Virus record (IMG/VR): IMGVR_UViG_3300028800_000156
Coordinates: 1 to 44,553 of that record
DNA: 44,553 nt
From: a virus
Reading direction: 5' to 3' (one strand)
Below the pieces are notes generated by a model. The model made no database searches. It was not told the origin of the DNA and saw nothing but the letters and a program-made list of their open reading frames with translations. Positions 1 to 6,918 of this stretch are shown here, piece after piece. Positions within the stretch are counted from its first letter, which is position 1. Every line of letters begins with the position of its first letter. The position numbers were made by a program, and so were the translations under genes.

Positions 1-731
1 AGGTCTGCGACCTGTTGGACCTGGTTCAGGACGCTCTGGAGTGTCGAACCGTTCGGCACTGACGCTCCCGTCGTATTTAGGAAGTTGCCCTGGTTGAGGA
101 TACGGAAGTCCGTGTAGGCAAACACGGTCTGGACCGACATCAGGGTGTCCTGATCGTTCCAGTTCATCTGCACCGACCTGACTTCCTTCGGGTACGCGTC
201 CCTCAGGAGGTAGGTGAGGACTGTCCTCATCGTCGTGTCGTAGACCTGGATAGTCAGGTCTGTGACGTACGTGGACTTATACGCCATCTCGTAGGGGCCG
301 GTGCCGGCGTCGTCGGACATCGTATCGTAGTCGTCGAACCGCACGGCCTTGTTGACCCACCCCTGGAGATAGGACAGGACTTTACCCTGCCCGTCGACGA
401 TGAAGGACAGGGACGAGTCGCCGAAGACGGGACGGAAAGCCATACGCTCCACAGGACCGTATCCATACCTGCGCACGTCCTGGGTAGAGAGGGCGACGTC
501 TGGCAACTGGGCAGCATGGCAGTACATGGTCATGTCCCGTCCGGAAGCCGGCAGTCCTGCCGGTCCTTGGAAAGACGCCGTGAAGAGACTGGTCTTCAGG
601 AATGACTGGTAGTTCATCCTGGAGACGAACTCGGACAGGCGGAATCCTCCTCCGGATGCCAGGTTCTGTACGTCAGAAACCGCGTTCTGGGCGTCTCCGA
701 TGAGACCTTCTATAGTTCCTAGGATGTCCAT
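1..731 (-). CDS. T4 gp19/gp54-like tail tube or tube-initiator protein (partial)
   Basis: This reading frame is open from an ATG at 731 to the left edge of the window, so only the first 243 residues are seen. The end of the visible part contains a V-Q-M-N-W-N-D-Q-D-T motif followed by V-F-A-Y-T-D-F. That resembles the conserved C-terminal strand pair of T4 gp19 (L-D-W-D-S-N-N-E-I-Q, then L-A-L-D-Y-W). The protein is already longer than gp19 (about 163 residues), and it continues past the motif into a Gln/Asn/Ser-rich tail. This favours the gp54 tube-initiator role, since gp54 is the longer member of the same fold; the gp48 partner lies at 4951. A late promoter core ends four bases before the ATG and no Shine-Dalgarno is visible. 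Which of the two roles it has is not decided. Confidence 0.72.
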   Translation of the reverse strand, partial: MDILGTIEGLIGDAQNAVSDVQNLASGGGFRLSEFVSRMNYQSFLKTSLFTASFQGPAGLPASGRDMTMYCHAAQLPDVALSTQDVRRYGYGPVERMAFRPVFGDSSLSFIVDGQGKVLSYLQGWVNKAVRFDDYDTMSDDAGTGPYEMAYKSTYVTDLTIQVYDTTMRTVLTYLLRDAYPKEVRSVQMNWNDQDTLMSVQTVFAYTDFRILNQGNFLNTTGASVPNGSTLQSVLNQVQQVAD

Positions 732-735
732 GGGC

Positions 736-741
736 TATTTA
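736..741 (-). promoter_or_regulatory. T4-type late promoter core TAAATA in front of the tube gene
   Basis: Read on the minus strand the sequence is TTGTAAATAGCCCATGG. The core ends four bases before the start codon at 731. T4 late transcription normally starts about six bases past the core, so the transcript would begin at or beside the ATG. No Shine-Dalgarno lies in the gap. Confidence 0.7.
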
Positions 742-766
742 CAACCCCGTCGGACATATATAGGAT
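738..766 (+). promoter_or_regulatory. possible sigma70-type promoter for tRNA-Gly
   Basis: TTTACA (738-743) and TAGGAT (761-766) are separated by 17 bases and sit 11 bases before the tRNA. They match the host -35 and -10 consensus at five and four of six positions. The -35 overlaps the late promoter core of the opposite strand, so the two promoters would be mutually exclusive. This is a visual match only. Confidence 0.25.
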
Positions 767-777
767 GTGCCTCTTTC

Positions 778-851
778 GCGGGTGTAGCTCAGGGGTAGAG
801 CTTCGGATTTCCAATCCGCAGACACGAGTTCGATTCTCGTCACCCGCTCCA
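778..851 (+). tRNA. tRNA-Gly (anticodon UCC), CCA encoded
   Basis: The sequence folds as a full cloverleaf. The acceptor stem GCGGGTG (778-784) pairs with CACCCGC (841-847). The D arm GCTC/GAGC has a seven-base loop. The anticodon stem TCGGA/TCCGC encloses the loop TTTCCAA, giving anticodon TCC. The T arm ACGAG/CTCGT encloses TTCGATT. The discriminator base T848 is followed by an encoded CCA (849-851). The outermost anticodon-stem pair is a T-C mismatch. It reads GGA (and GGG) glycine codons, which are frequent in the two glycine-rich fibre genes of this window. Confidence 0.95.
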
Positions 852-863
852 TGAGGTTGGCAC

Positions 864-1601
864 ATGCTCATAGAAATTTCCGACATATATGACGATGACG
901 ACAGGTGGATCAAGGTCCTGGGAGTCAAGCTCCCGTGGCCGTTCCCCATAACCCATTCCCTCAGCAGTTCGTCGGCCAAGGTGTTCGGGAGAAGTATCTA
1001 CGGAGGGAATGGCAAAAGCCGTCCCATCACGGACGCCTTCTTCAAGATATTTCGTGCCGCCAGCGACGCAAAGTACTGGTTCAAGTACAGGTTCGTGAAG
1101 GACCATAAGTACAACGTCGTCTACACCGACCTGAAGCCGGGATACTACGACATCGACACGCTCATGCTCCATGGGGTCATGGCCCTGGTGTGCAGGTACG
1201 TCGATGGCGAGAGGGGTGGAAGGCAGGATTTCCTGGACAGGATAGCCTGGTTGGAAGATGACTCCCAGCATAGGGAGGTCGACGCGGAGATGATCAAGGA
1301 TGGGGAATTTGCCAAGTTCGAGAAGCAGGTCCTGGAGATCTACGACTGGTGGAAGACCGGACGTCACGTAGACCGAGAGCGGCGCAGGTTCCTCGTGAAC
1401 AAATTGTTCGGATACAGAAAAGCCGAAGACAGGTTCGAGATCGTAGAAGGCACGAAGTTCTATCGCTTCAAGCCAAAGAAGTTCTCCGAGGAGGAAGAGA
1501 AGGAATACGTCGAGATGAAAGCTCTCGACGAGAAGATCGATTCCGATGAAACCAAGTACCTGAAGCTGGCAGTGGAACTTCGGGGAGGGATGTGGACTTG
1601 A
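864..1601 (+). CDS. conserved hypothetical phage protein with K-P-G-Y-Y-D-x-D motif
   Basis: A 245-residue soluble protein starting 12 bases after the tRNA CCA, with a weak AGG Shine-Dalgarno. The middle reads W-F-K-Y-R-F-V-K-D-H-K-Y, then L-K-P-G-Y-Y-D-I-D-T-L-M-L-H, then C-R-Y-V-D-G-E-R. From memory this pattern belongs to a widespread family of unknown function in large phages of proteobacteria and cyanobacteria. The C-terminal third is charged and rich in E and K (K-K-F-S-E-E-E-E-K-E-Y), likely helical. No catalytic motif is visible. It is probably co-transcribed with the tRNA and with the gene 16 bases downstream. Function unknown. Confidence 0.75.
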   Translation: MLIEISDIYDDDDRWIKVLGVKLPWPFPITHSLSSSSAKVFGRSIYGGNGKSRPITDAFFKIFRAASDAKYWFKYRFVKDHKYNVVYTDLKPGYYDIDTLMLHGVMALVCRYVDGERGGRQDFLDRIAWLEDDSQHREVDAEMIKDGEFAKFEKQVLEIYDWWKTGRHVDRERRRFLVNKLFGYRKAEDRFEIVEGTKFYRFKPKKFSEEEEKEYVEMKALDEKIDSDETKYLKLAVELRGGMWT

Positions 1602-1617
1602 AACTCTGGAGACACAG

Positions 1618-2046
1618 ATGAACATCGGAAACATCGGGGACAGCGTCATCTGTCTTGGCATGGCGTGTGCGAAGGACCTGCCAGACATCGAGTATGAGTC
1701 CGTCGACTGGTCCGATGAGGAGTCCAGGAAGAAACCCCTGATCGATAGGCCGAAAGTCAAGAAAAAGAGGAGACCTGACCCGTATGAGTGCGACGTCTAC
1801 TCGTTCCCTCAGCAGTGGGCTTCTACGGCCCTCGGTTTCGGGGGTATGGGAGGACAGGCCATGACGACGGCCCAGACCAGCATCATCTATACGCATGACA
1901 TCGCCGCCGTGTACTTCGGGGTACGTCTAGCCTATATCGTCGTGAAGCCATCCACGAAGTTCTGGGATGACGTGAACGGTACCAGTATGGCGAGCGTGAA
2001 GGAAGCCCTCACGCGGTACGAGGGACTCCTCCGACCATCCGAGTGA
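1618..2046 (+). CDS. hypothetical protein
   Basis: A 142-residue protein with a good Shine-Dalgarno (GGAGACACAG before the ATG), 16 bases behind the previous gene. The N-terminal third is acidic, then there is a basic patch (K-V-K-K-K-R-R, about residues 46-52). The central part is G-F-G-G-M-G-G-Q-A-M, followed by a hydrophobic stretch around Y-F-G-V-R-L-A-Y-I-V-V. I do not recognise a family. Its last 38 bases overlap the last codons of the convergent gene 2009-2416, so transcription from the two sides must collide or read through here. Confidence 0.65.
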   Translation: MNIGNIGDSVICLGMACAKDLPDIEYESVDWSDEESRKKPLIDRPKVKKKRRPDPYECDVYSFPQQWASTALGFGGMGGQAMTTAQTSIIYTHDIAAVYFGVRLAYIVVKPSTKFWDDVNGTSMASVKEALTRYEGLLRPSE

Positions 2047-2416
2047 TGTGTTCTGAGATGACGTTGACCTTCTCCAGCCGTTCCTCGTGGACTGAGGCAA
2101 CCGGCTTCCCGTCTGTCGTCTTCAGGTTGTAGTAGGGGATGCCTGAGGAGAATTTCCCGACGTAGGTCACCTTGGCTTGTTTGCCGCCGTGTACCCGTCC
2201 AGTCAGGATCTTGACGGTGTCGCCCTTGCGGATTAGACCTGGAGTCACGTCCTTCGCCGTGATGTTGGTGATTCCAAACTGGTCAGTCACGGCAGGGTCG
2301 TCGTAGACAGGGAACCCGCTCTCGCTGAGGAGTTTGGTTACCATTCGCACGGCCAAGGCCTCGTCCGTGGCCGACCCCATGGTCAAGTTGAATGATACTT
2401 TGAACTTCTTCGGCAT
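2009..2416 (-). CDS. hypothetical protein with KOW-like segment
   Basis: The start is set at the ATG at 2416 because GGAGAGA lies five bases before it and its A is shared with the TGA stop of the upstream gene. The 135-residue product begins M-P-K-K-F-K-V-S-F-N-L. It contains I-R-K-G-D-T-V-K-I-L-T-G-R-V-H-G-G-K-Q-A-K-V-T-Y-V-G, a pattern resembling the KOW beta-hairpin (basic, with G-D-x-V near the front and a glycine after the strand). This suggests RNA or ribosome binding, but the match is short. It is the last gene of the minus-strand block that starts at gp4. Confidence 0.65.
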   Translation of the reverse strand: MPKKFKVSFNLTMGSATDEALAVRMVTKLLSESGFPVYDDPAVTDQFGITNITAKDVTPGLIRKGDTVKILTGRVHGGKQAKVTYVGKFSSGIPYYNLKTTDGKPVASVHEERLEKVNVISEHITRMVGGVPRTA

Positions 2417-2637
2417 CACTTCTCTCCGTTGATGATGGACCAGACTTTTCTGGTCGTTACGACTTCGCACTTCTCCATCACGTCCACGACACGCCTCTTG
2501 GGTATGTCGTAGTGTGGGTTCTTCCCGGTATGGAACCAATGCCTGCCGATGCCGAGGACCTCGGCCATGGCGTGCAGGTTCACCACCGAGTACGGCAAGC
2601 AGACCAGGTGTCTCTTCCTGTCGCAGACGTACTTCAC
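2416..2637 (-). CDS. DUF4031-like small protein
   Basis: A 73-residue protein starting with GTG inside the GTGA overlap with the upstream stop codon. It contains V-N-L-H-A-M-A-E-V-L-G-I-G-R-H-W-F-H followed by N-P-H-Y-D-I-P-K-R-R. This is the Leu-His ... Trp-Phe ... Pro-His-Tyr-Asp signature of DUF4031, a small family found in bacteria and phages with no known activity. The conserved His, Trp and Pro-His-Tyr-Asp residues are all present. A longer reading upstream exists but would overlap the whole preceding gene, so the GTG start is preferred. Confidence 0.65.
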   Translation of the reverse strand: MKYVCDRKRHLVCLPYSVVNLHAMAEVLGIGRHWFHTGKNPHYDIPKRRVVDVMEKCEVVTTRKVWSIINGEK

Positions 2638-2825
2638 CAGCCTTTTTCTTTCCGGTACTCGGCGATGAACGGAACCAGGTCTTCCGGCTCCTCGTCCTCT
2701 AGGTCGGAGCTGTACGTGACCAGGTCTACGGCGAGTTCCAGGTCTCCCATTGCCCGAAAGTCGTCGTCGTATCCGTTCTCGACGGCGTTGTCGAGGGCTT
2801 CGAAGATGCGTTCCTTGAGGCTCAT
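2634..2825 (-). CDS. small acidic hypothetical protein
   Basis: A 63-residue acidic protein with a strong Shine-Dalgarno (TAGGAGAACGC before the ATG), eight bases behind the flavoprotein gene. It starts with an amphipathic helix (M-S-L-K-E-R-I-F-E-A-L). It then has an acidic middle with D-L-E-D-E-E-P-E-D and ends E-Y-R-K-E-K-G-W. No family is recognised. Its stop codon overlaps the GTG start of the DUF4031-like gene. Confidence 0.65.
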   Translation of the reverse strand: MSLKERIFEALDNAVENGYDDDFRAMGDLELAVDLVTYSSDLEDEEPEDLVPFIAEYRKEKGW

Positions 2826-2833
2826 GCGTTCTC

Positions 2834-3781
2834 CTATCGATCGAGGAACTGGTGTATGAACGGGACAGCCTGCGCGCCTTCACCGATCGCCGAGGCGATC
2901 CGCTTGACGGAACCAGACCGAATGTCTCCAGCCGCGAAGCAGCCTTTCAGGCTGGTCTCGTAGGGATTGGTGTATGCGTCTTTACCGGTTCGAACGAAGT
3001 GATGTTCGTCCAGGTCTATGCCGCACTCGTTCAACCAATATGTTCTCGGGATGGCGCCGATGAAGACGTACATCTGATCAACGCCGACGAGGTCCGTATG
3101 GCCGTCTTTGTAAGTCAGGACGGCCTGTTCAAGACAGTCGCCCCCCATGACCTTCGTGACGTCGCAGCCCTCACAGACCGTGACGTTCGGACGAGAACGG
3201 ATGCGGTCGATAAGGTAGGTGCTCATCTTGTCGGTGATGGATGAACGAACCACTACCCTGACCTTCGTGTGGGGGTTCTCGGAGAGCTTCACGGCGGCTT
3301 GTCCGGCCGAATTAGCTCCGCCCACGATCGTAACCTCACGTTTCTTCAGGGGATGGTAGGTACCTGCGGGACGCCCGTAGAAGATGCCTCGACCCATCAG
3401 AGGAGCGATGCCTTCCGCGTCCAACCGACGATAGGAAACTCCGAGCGAGAGCAGGACGGACTTCGCCTCGAATTTCTGATAGTCATCCGTCGTTACCGTA
3501 AAGATGTCCTTGTCGTGCTCGAGCTTTACGGCCGAGACCGGTGCGACCATGTCGGTACCGAACTTCTTGGCCTGGGTGACGAAGCGAGTCATCAGATCGT
3601 CTCCCGTCACGCTCTCGGGAAACCCGGGATAGTTCTCGATGGCGGCGCTCTCACGTGCCTGGCCACCCATGGGGGTACCGGCGTCGAGGAGACGGACCTT
3701 CAGTCCTTCCGAGGCGGCGTTGATCGCGGCAGATAGACCGGCAGGTCCAGAGCCGACGATGAGCAGGTCAGATGTATCCAT
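2834..3781 (-). CDS. thioredoxin-reductase-like FAD oxidoreductase lacking the CxxC site
   Basis: A 315-residue class II pyridine-nucleotide-disulfide oxidoreductase fold. The FAD Rossmann motif G-S-G-P-A-G is at residues 10-15, G-G-Q-A-R at 39-43, a second nucleotide motif V-G-G-A-N-S-A-G at 153-160, and the C-terminal flavin motif A-A-G-D at 283-286. In true thioredoxin reductases the segment before the NADPH domain carries C-x-x-C. Here the same place reads G-R-G-I-F-Y-G-R-P-A-G-T-Y (130-142) and has no cysteine. The wording G-A-N-S-A-G-Q-A-A-V and M-S-T-Y-L-I-D-R-I is shared, from memory, with bacterial TrxR-like proteins that also lack the pair. It should bind FAD and NAD(P)H; the electron acceptor is unknown. 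The ribosome binding site GGGAGA lies inside a hairpin. Confidence 0.85.
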   Translation of the reverse strand: MDTSDLLIVGSGPAGLSAAINAASEGLKVRLLDAGTPMGGQARESAAIENYPGFPESVTGDDLMTRFVTQAKKFGTDMVAPVSAVKLEHDKDIFTVTTDDYQKFEAKSVLLSLGVSYRRLDAEGIAPLMGRGIFYGRPAGTYHPLKKREVTIVGGANSAGQAAVKLSENPHTKVRVVVRSSITDKMSTYLIDRIRSRPNVTVCEGCDVTKVMGGDCLEQAVLTYKDGHTDLVGVDQMYVFIGAIPRTYWLNECGIDLDEHHFVRTGKDAYTNPYETSLKGCFAAGDIRSGSVKRIASAIGEGAQAVPFIHQFLDR

Positions 3782-3787
3782 AGTGAT

Positions 3788-3831
3788 TCTCCCTTCCAGT
3801 TGGGAGACCTTAATCTCTTCCGAGAATTAAG
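3788..3831 (-). promoter_or_regulatory. tandem RNA hairpins covering the flavoprotein ribosome binding site
   Basis: Two inverted repeats fill the gap between the stop at 3836 and the ATG at 3781. The upstream one (3809-3831) pairs CTTAAT/ATTAAG and CTC/GAG around TTCC, with one bulged A. The downstream one (3788-3807) pairs TCTCCC with GGGAGA around an eight-base loop. On the minus-strand RNA the GGGAGA arm is the Shine-Dalgarno of the flavoprotein, so the second hairpin could lower or regulate its translation. Neither is followed by a U run, so neither is a standard terminator. Confidence 0.45.
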
Positions 3832-3835
3832 TACA

Positions 3836-4456
3836 CTACCTGGGAGAGTTTATGATCTTCGTCGAGTTCGCCCACACGGCAGTTTTATTAAGTTTTTGAA
3901 ATCTTTCCGTTGGCAAAAATGCGCACAATTCCCACTCCATCGGCGAGACGAAGATGAACCGGCTCCGGTAGTGGTTGGACAGGTACCGCTTCACGGTGGG
4001 GCCCATGTACTTGTCTGTGGATGCCTGGGACAGGACGGACCACGACAGCCTCAACCTGGTCTTCTCGTCTATGTTCTTGTTGGAAGCGAACTCATAGAGG
4101 AGATCCATGAGCCTGGCTCGGTGAACGGGGTGGAGATAGTGGAGGTTGACTCCGAGGAATCCGTCCTTCGTCTTCGAGAAAGGGAACACCACCGGGAACA
4201 TGTCGTAGAAGGGTAGGGTCAGTTTGTGTTTCGGGTCGTACGAGAACATGTACATCGATCCCACGGATACCCTGTTCGTCATCTTGGAACCCTTGAAGAG
4301 TTCTGTCTCCTGGATCTGGGAGAAACCCATGGCGGTGTCTCGGAACCACTTTCGTGCCTCCTCTGTCTTTCCTGGGACGACTCCGCGTTCCTTCGCTGCC
4401 TTCAGCAGTCCAGTGAAATATCCGACTGTGCCTTGGCGTCTCTTAAAAAGGGCCAC
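3836..4456 (-). CDS. possible T4 gp2-like DNA end protector
   Basis: A 206-residue basic protein directly behind gp4, its start sharing a base with the gp4 stop. The core reads G-S-M-Y-M-F-S-Y-D-P-K, then L-P-F-Y-D-M-F-P-V-V-F-P, then G-V-N-L-H-Y-L. Later come V-K-R-Y-L and E-W-E-L-C-A-F-L-P-T-E-R-F. I remember this arrangement from a conserved family in T4-like phages that is usually annotated as the DNA end protector. Genes 2 and 4 are also neighbours in T4. T4 gp2 is longer (about 274 residues), and I could not align it, so the name rests on context and memory. The sequence directly supports only a conserved T4-like late protein. Confidence 0.5.
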   Translation of the reverse strand: MALFKRRQGTVGYFTGLLKAAKERGVVPGKTEEARKWFRDTAMGFSQIQETELFKGSKMTNRVSVGSMYMFSYDPKHKLTLPFYDMFPVVFPFSKTKDGFLGVNLHYLHPVHRARLMDLLYEFASNKNIDEKTRLRLSWSVLSQASTDKYMGPTVKRYLSNHYRSRFIFVSPMEWELCAFLPTERFQKLNKTAVWANSTKIINSPR

Positions 4457-4908
4457 TATTTCCTCAACTTCCAGGAGCCTTCACCGGTTTTCGATAGGAT
4501 CTGGAACTTCCATCCCCTATCTTCACAGTACTCCTTAGCGGCACGCCACTTCGCGTCGTTGACGGCATAGGTCACCGCTTCCCTTATGTACCTGTTACCC
4601 TTGCCTGGTTTCGGGGGTTGGGTTTGATTTTCTGGCTTGATCTCTATGATGACGGTCTCTACCTGTTTCTCCTCGTTCAACCTCCTGACCCACAGGTCTG
4701 GAAAATACCGATGGATCCTGCCATCAGTCGGACTCCTGTAGGGGATCGCGATCTCCTCGGAATTCCATTTCAGGACTTCCGGATGGGAATCCAGCATCAT
4801 CATGACGTTGAGCTCCCATCCTGACCTGTAGACGATGTTGGAGGGGTTCCCAACGTATTTGTCCGGATTCTTGGGGCGAAAAAAGCCAGAAAGGTATTTC
4901 TTGGGCAA
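4456..4908 (-). CDS. head completion protein, T4 gp4-like
   Basis: A 150-residue protein, the same length as T4 gp4. It begins with K-Y-L-S-G-F-F-R-P-K-N-P-D-K-Y, then Y-R-S-G-W-E-L, and contains F-P-D-L-W-V followed by I-I-E-I-K-P. This is the start and the D-(x)n-E-x-K nuclease-like core of the gp4 family, whose fold resembles the TnsA N-terminal domain. In T4 the protein acts when the filled head is completed before tail joining. The start is a TTG with GGTGG four bases upstream. That site is half of the divergent palindrome shared with gp48, so gp4 and gp48 are driven from the same element. Confidence 0.85.
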   Translation of the reverse strand: MPKKYLSGFFRPKNPDKYVGNPSNIVYRSGWELNVMMMLDSHPEVLKWNSEEIAIPYRSPTDGRIHRYFPDLWVRRLNEEKQVETVIIEIKPENQTQPPKPGKGNRYIREAVTYAVNDAKWRAAKEYCEDRGWKFQILSKTGEGSWKLRK

Positions 4909-4912
4909 GGAA

Positions 4913-4948
4913 CCACCGATAAATAGCTAGACTTCTATTTATCGGTGG
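4913..4948. promoter_or_regulatory. perfect divergent palindrome: paired late promoters plus ribosome binding sites
   Basis: The arms CCACCGATAAATAG (4913-4926) and CTATTTATCGGTGG (4935-4948) are perfect 14-base inverted copies around the eight-base spacer CTAGACTT. Each strand therefore carries GATAAATAG, a T4-type late core, and further downstream GGTGG as the ribosome binding site. The plus direction serves gp48 at 4951, and the minus direction serves gp4 at 4908. Each RNA would start inside the spacer or the far arm, so leaders of about 20 bases are expected. Confidence 0.75.
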
Positions 4949-4950
4949 AC

Positions 4951-6072
4951 ATGGACCCGTCTCGTTTCCTCTCTAGCCAAAGTCTCACGGCCCTCGGGGG
5001 ATCCGTACTCGGGACTGCCTCCAATCTGAAAACTGGTGTCGACTCGGTGATCTCCGATACTTCGTCATTGTTTTCCGGTGCGACGAAACTATTCCAGGAT
5101 GGATCTCCGGCGGCTCAGCTCATGAGCTATCCAGAAACGAAGACGGCGGCTTCTCAGGATAAGACGAACGGAGGAAGTTCCCTCCAGTATCCCCCTGACA
5201 TGGGAAGGTACTTCATCCAGTTCGACTTCTTTAAGTACAAGAGACCTGCCCCCATGGACAAGGCCACGTCGGAAGCCAGGGGTACCATCACCCTCCCGAT
5301 TCCCGATAACCTCGCCGAAGATTTCGCCATATCGTACGAAGACAAGCCTCTCGGGATTATCGGGAATATCGCCGATAACATGCAGAGGGCACTCCCCTAC
5401 AACGGGGCAGGTTCTACGTCTCGACAGGTCGAAGCTGCTGCCTATGAAGCAGGAATCAGGGGTGTTGACGCCATTGCTGGCATCGCAGGAAATTTGACTG
5501 GCCTGTCTGGAAAAACGGAAGGTATCACCCTCGATACGTCTTCACTGTCGGGCGTCGTTGAGCAATCCCTAGGTGCTACCCCAAATCCATCCCTGGCTGT
5601 TCTGTTCGGTGGTGTTGGTTTTCGTCGACATCGCTTCGAATGGTTCTTTGCCCCGAAGACTTCATCCGAATCCCAGACCATCAGGGACATCATCAAGAAC
5701 TTGAAGATGCACTCTCTCCCAGCTTTCTCCCAGGGAGTCACCAACATCCTAGATTATCCTGACATGGTGGTTCCGAGCCTGTTTCCATGGGCTTCTACGG
5801 ATGGGACAGATACGTATGCCTATACGTTCAAGAAATGTGTCATCGACTCCATAAATTTTGACTACAACCCCATGAGATCTCCTACGTTCTTTACCGACAC
5901 GAAGGCTCCCACGTTCATCAAACTGACGATGAACCTGAGGGAGATCGAGTACTTCACCTCCGATGACTTCGGTGGTTCCGGTTCCGCCCTCTCCGTCGGT
6001 GATGCCTTCCACCAGATGACGGGCGGGGTTAGATCAGCCCTTGCTAACGCCAAACTCCCAGGTGGTTTCTGA
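4951..6072 (+). CDS. baseplate tube cap protein, T4 gp48-like
   Basis: About 373 residues from the ATG at 4951; a GTG two codons earlier (4945) is an alternative start. After a Ser/Thr-rich N-terminus comes Y-P-P-D-M-G-R-Y-F-I-Q-F-D-F, then I-T-L-P-I-P-D-N-L. Near residue 230 is F-E-W-F-F-A-P-K with S-E-S-Q-T-I-R-D-I-I-K. These are the hallmarks of the gp48/tube-cap family of T4-like phages, which sits on the baseplate hub and starts tail tube polymerisation. T4 gp48 has a similar length (364 residues). It is the first gene of the gp48-gp53-hub operon and shares its stop with the next ATG (TGATG). Confidence 0.85.
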   Translation: MDPSRFLSSQSLTALGGSVLGTASNLKTGVDSVISDTSSLFSGATKLFQDGSPAAQLMSYPETKTAASQDKTNGGSSLQYPPDMGRYFIQFDFFKYKRPAPMDKATSEARGTITLPIPDNLAEDFAISYEDKPLGIIGNIADNMQRALPYNGAGSTSRQVEAAAYEAGIRGVDAIAGIAGNLTGLSGKTEGITLDTSSLSGVVEQSLGATPNPSLAVLFGGVGFRRHRFEWFFAPKTSSESQTIRDIIKNLKMHSLPAFSQGVTNILDYPDMVVPSLFPWASTDGTDTYAYTFKKCVIDSINFDYNPMRSPTFFTDTKAPTFIKLTMNLREIEYFTSDDFGGSGSALSVGDAFHQMTGGVRSALANAKLPGGF

Positions 6073-6917
6073 TGGCTGGTAACTACTTCTCCAAGTTTCC
6101 AATCATCACTTATTCTGGAAAGAGATGTGTCGACATCTCAGCCAGACCGGCCATAACCGACCTCGTCTCGGAGAATTTGGCGGTCTTCTATCCCTTCACG
6201 CTGAGGGATGGGCAGCGTCCTGACAACGTCTCATACGATTACTATGACGATCCAGACATGGTCTGGCTCATCGCTCTGGCGAACGGGATGACGGATCTCT
6301 ACTACGACTTCCCTCTATCCGAAGACGACCTGAATGGGTTCATCTCTAAGACCTATGGCTCGCAGCAAGCTGCCGACGACACCGTCCTCTACTTCAGAAA
6401 CAACTGGGCTGCAGACGAATCGGAGATCTCCCCGGAGAGCTATGATTCCATGCCTCCCCAAGAAAAACGTTACTGGAACCCCGTTGCGACTGCAACCGGA
6501 GCAGTCATAGCATACACTAGAAAACAAGAGGACTGGATCCTATCGACTAACAAGGTAGTTTCCATGGTCTACGACTCCGTCTCTGGTACGTTCCAACCCG
6601 GCGAAGACCTCCTCTCGAACGGGATCAAGGTTGGATACGTTGTCGCCGTAGGAGACGGAACCATCACGGTTCAGCACATAGTGGGGGCTATCACCGAAGG
6701 GATGGCTTTGAGCGGAGGCGTGTCAGGAGCTACTGGTTCCCTGGTCTCGTTCACGATCTTGGCACAACCGATCCCAGACGGTGAAGCTTCCTACTGGTCT
6801 CCTGTCTCCGCGTTGGACTTCGAGCAGGAGAACAACCAGAAAAATCGATCCATCCGTCTCCTGGACAACAGGTTCCAGCAACAGGTGAAACAGCAGCTCA
6901 AGAAGGTAATGGGCTGA
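6072..6917 (+). CDS. baseplate wedge protein gp53-like with an inserted beta module
   Basis: A 281-residue protein. Residues 4-100 match T4 gp53: Y-F-S-K-F-P-I-I-T-Y, F-Y-P-F-T-L-R-D-G-Q-R-P-D, Y-D-Y-Y-D-D-P-D-M-V-W-L and Y-Y-D-F-P-L. The C-terminus also fits (Y-W-S-P-V-S-A-L-D-F-E, R-S-I-R-L-L). T4 gp53 has about 196 residues. The extra length is a segment near 169-232 (F-Q-P-G-E ... G-V-S-G-A-T-G-S-L-V), which looks like a small repeated beta module also found in the gp7-position and gp8 proteins. gp53 closes the inner wedge ring in the baseplate. Translation is coupled to gp48. Confidence 0.88.
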   Translation: MAGNYFSKFPIITYSGKRCVDISARPAITDLVSENLAVFYPFTLRDGQRPDNVSYDYYDDPDMVWLIALANGMTDLYYDFPLSEDDLNGFISKTYGSQQAADDTVLYFRNNWAADESEISPESYDSMPPQEKRYWNPVATATGAVIAYTRKQEDWILSTNKVVSMVYDSVSGTFQPGEDLLSNGIKVGYVVAVGDGTITVQHIVGAITEGMALSGGVSGATGSLVSFTILAQPIPDGEASYWSPVSALDFEQENNQKNRSIRLLDNRFQQQVKQQLKKVMG

Positions 6918-6918
6918 T

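Noticed and set aside
840-1760. 306-residue minus-strand frame over the 864 and 1618 genes
   Set aside because: It crosses the tRNA end and two coupled plus-strand genes with ribosome sites, and its product looks like random residues.
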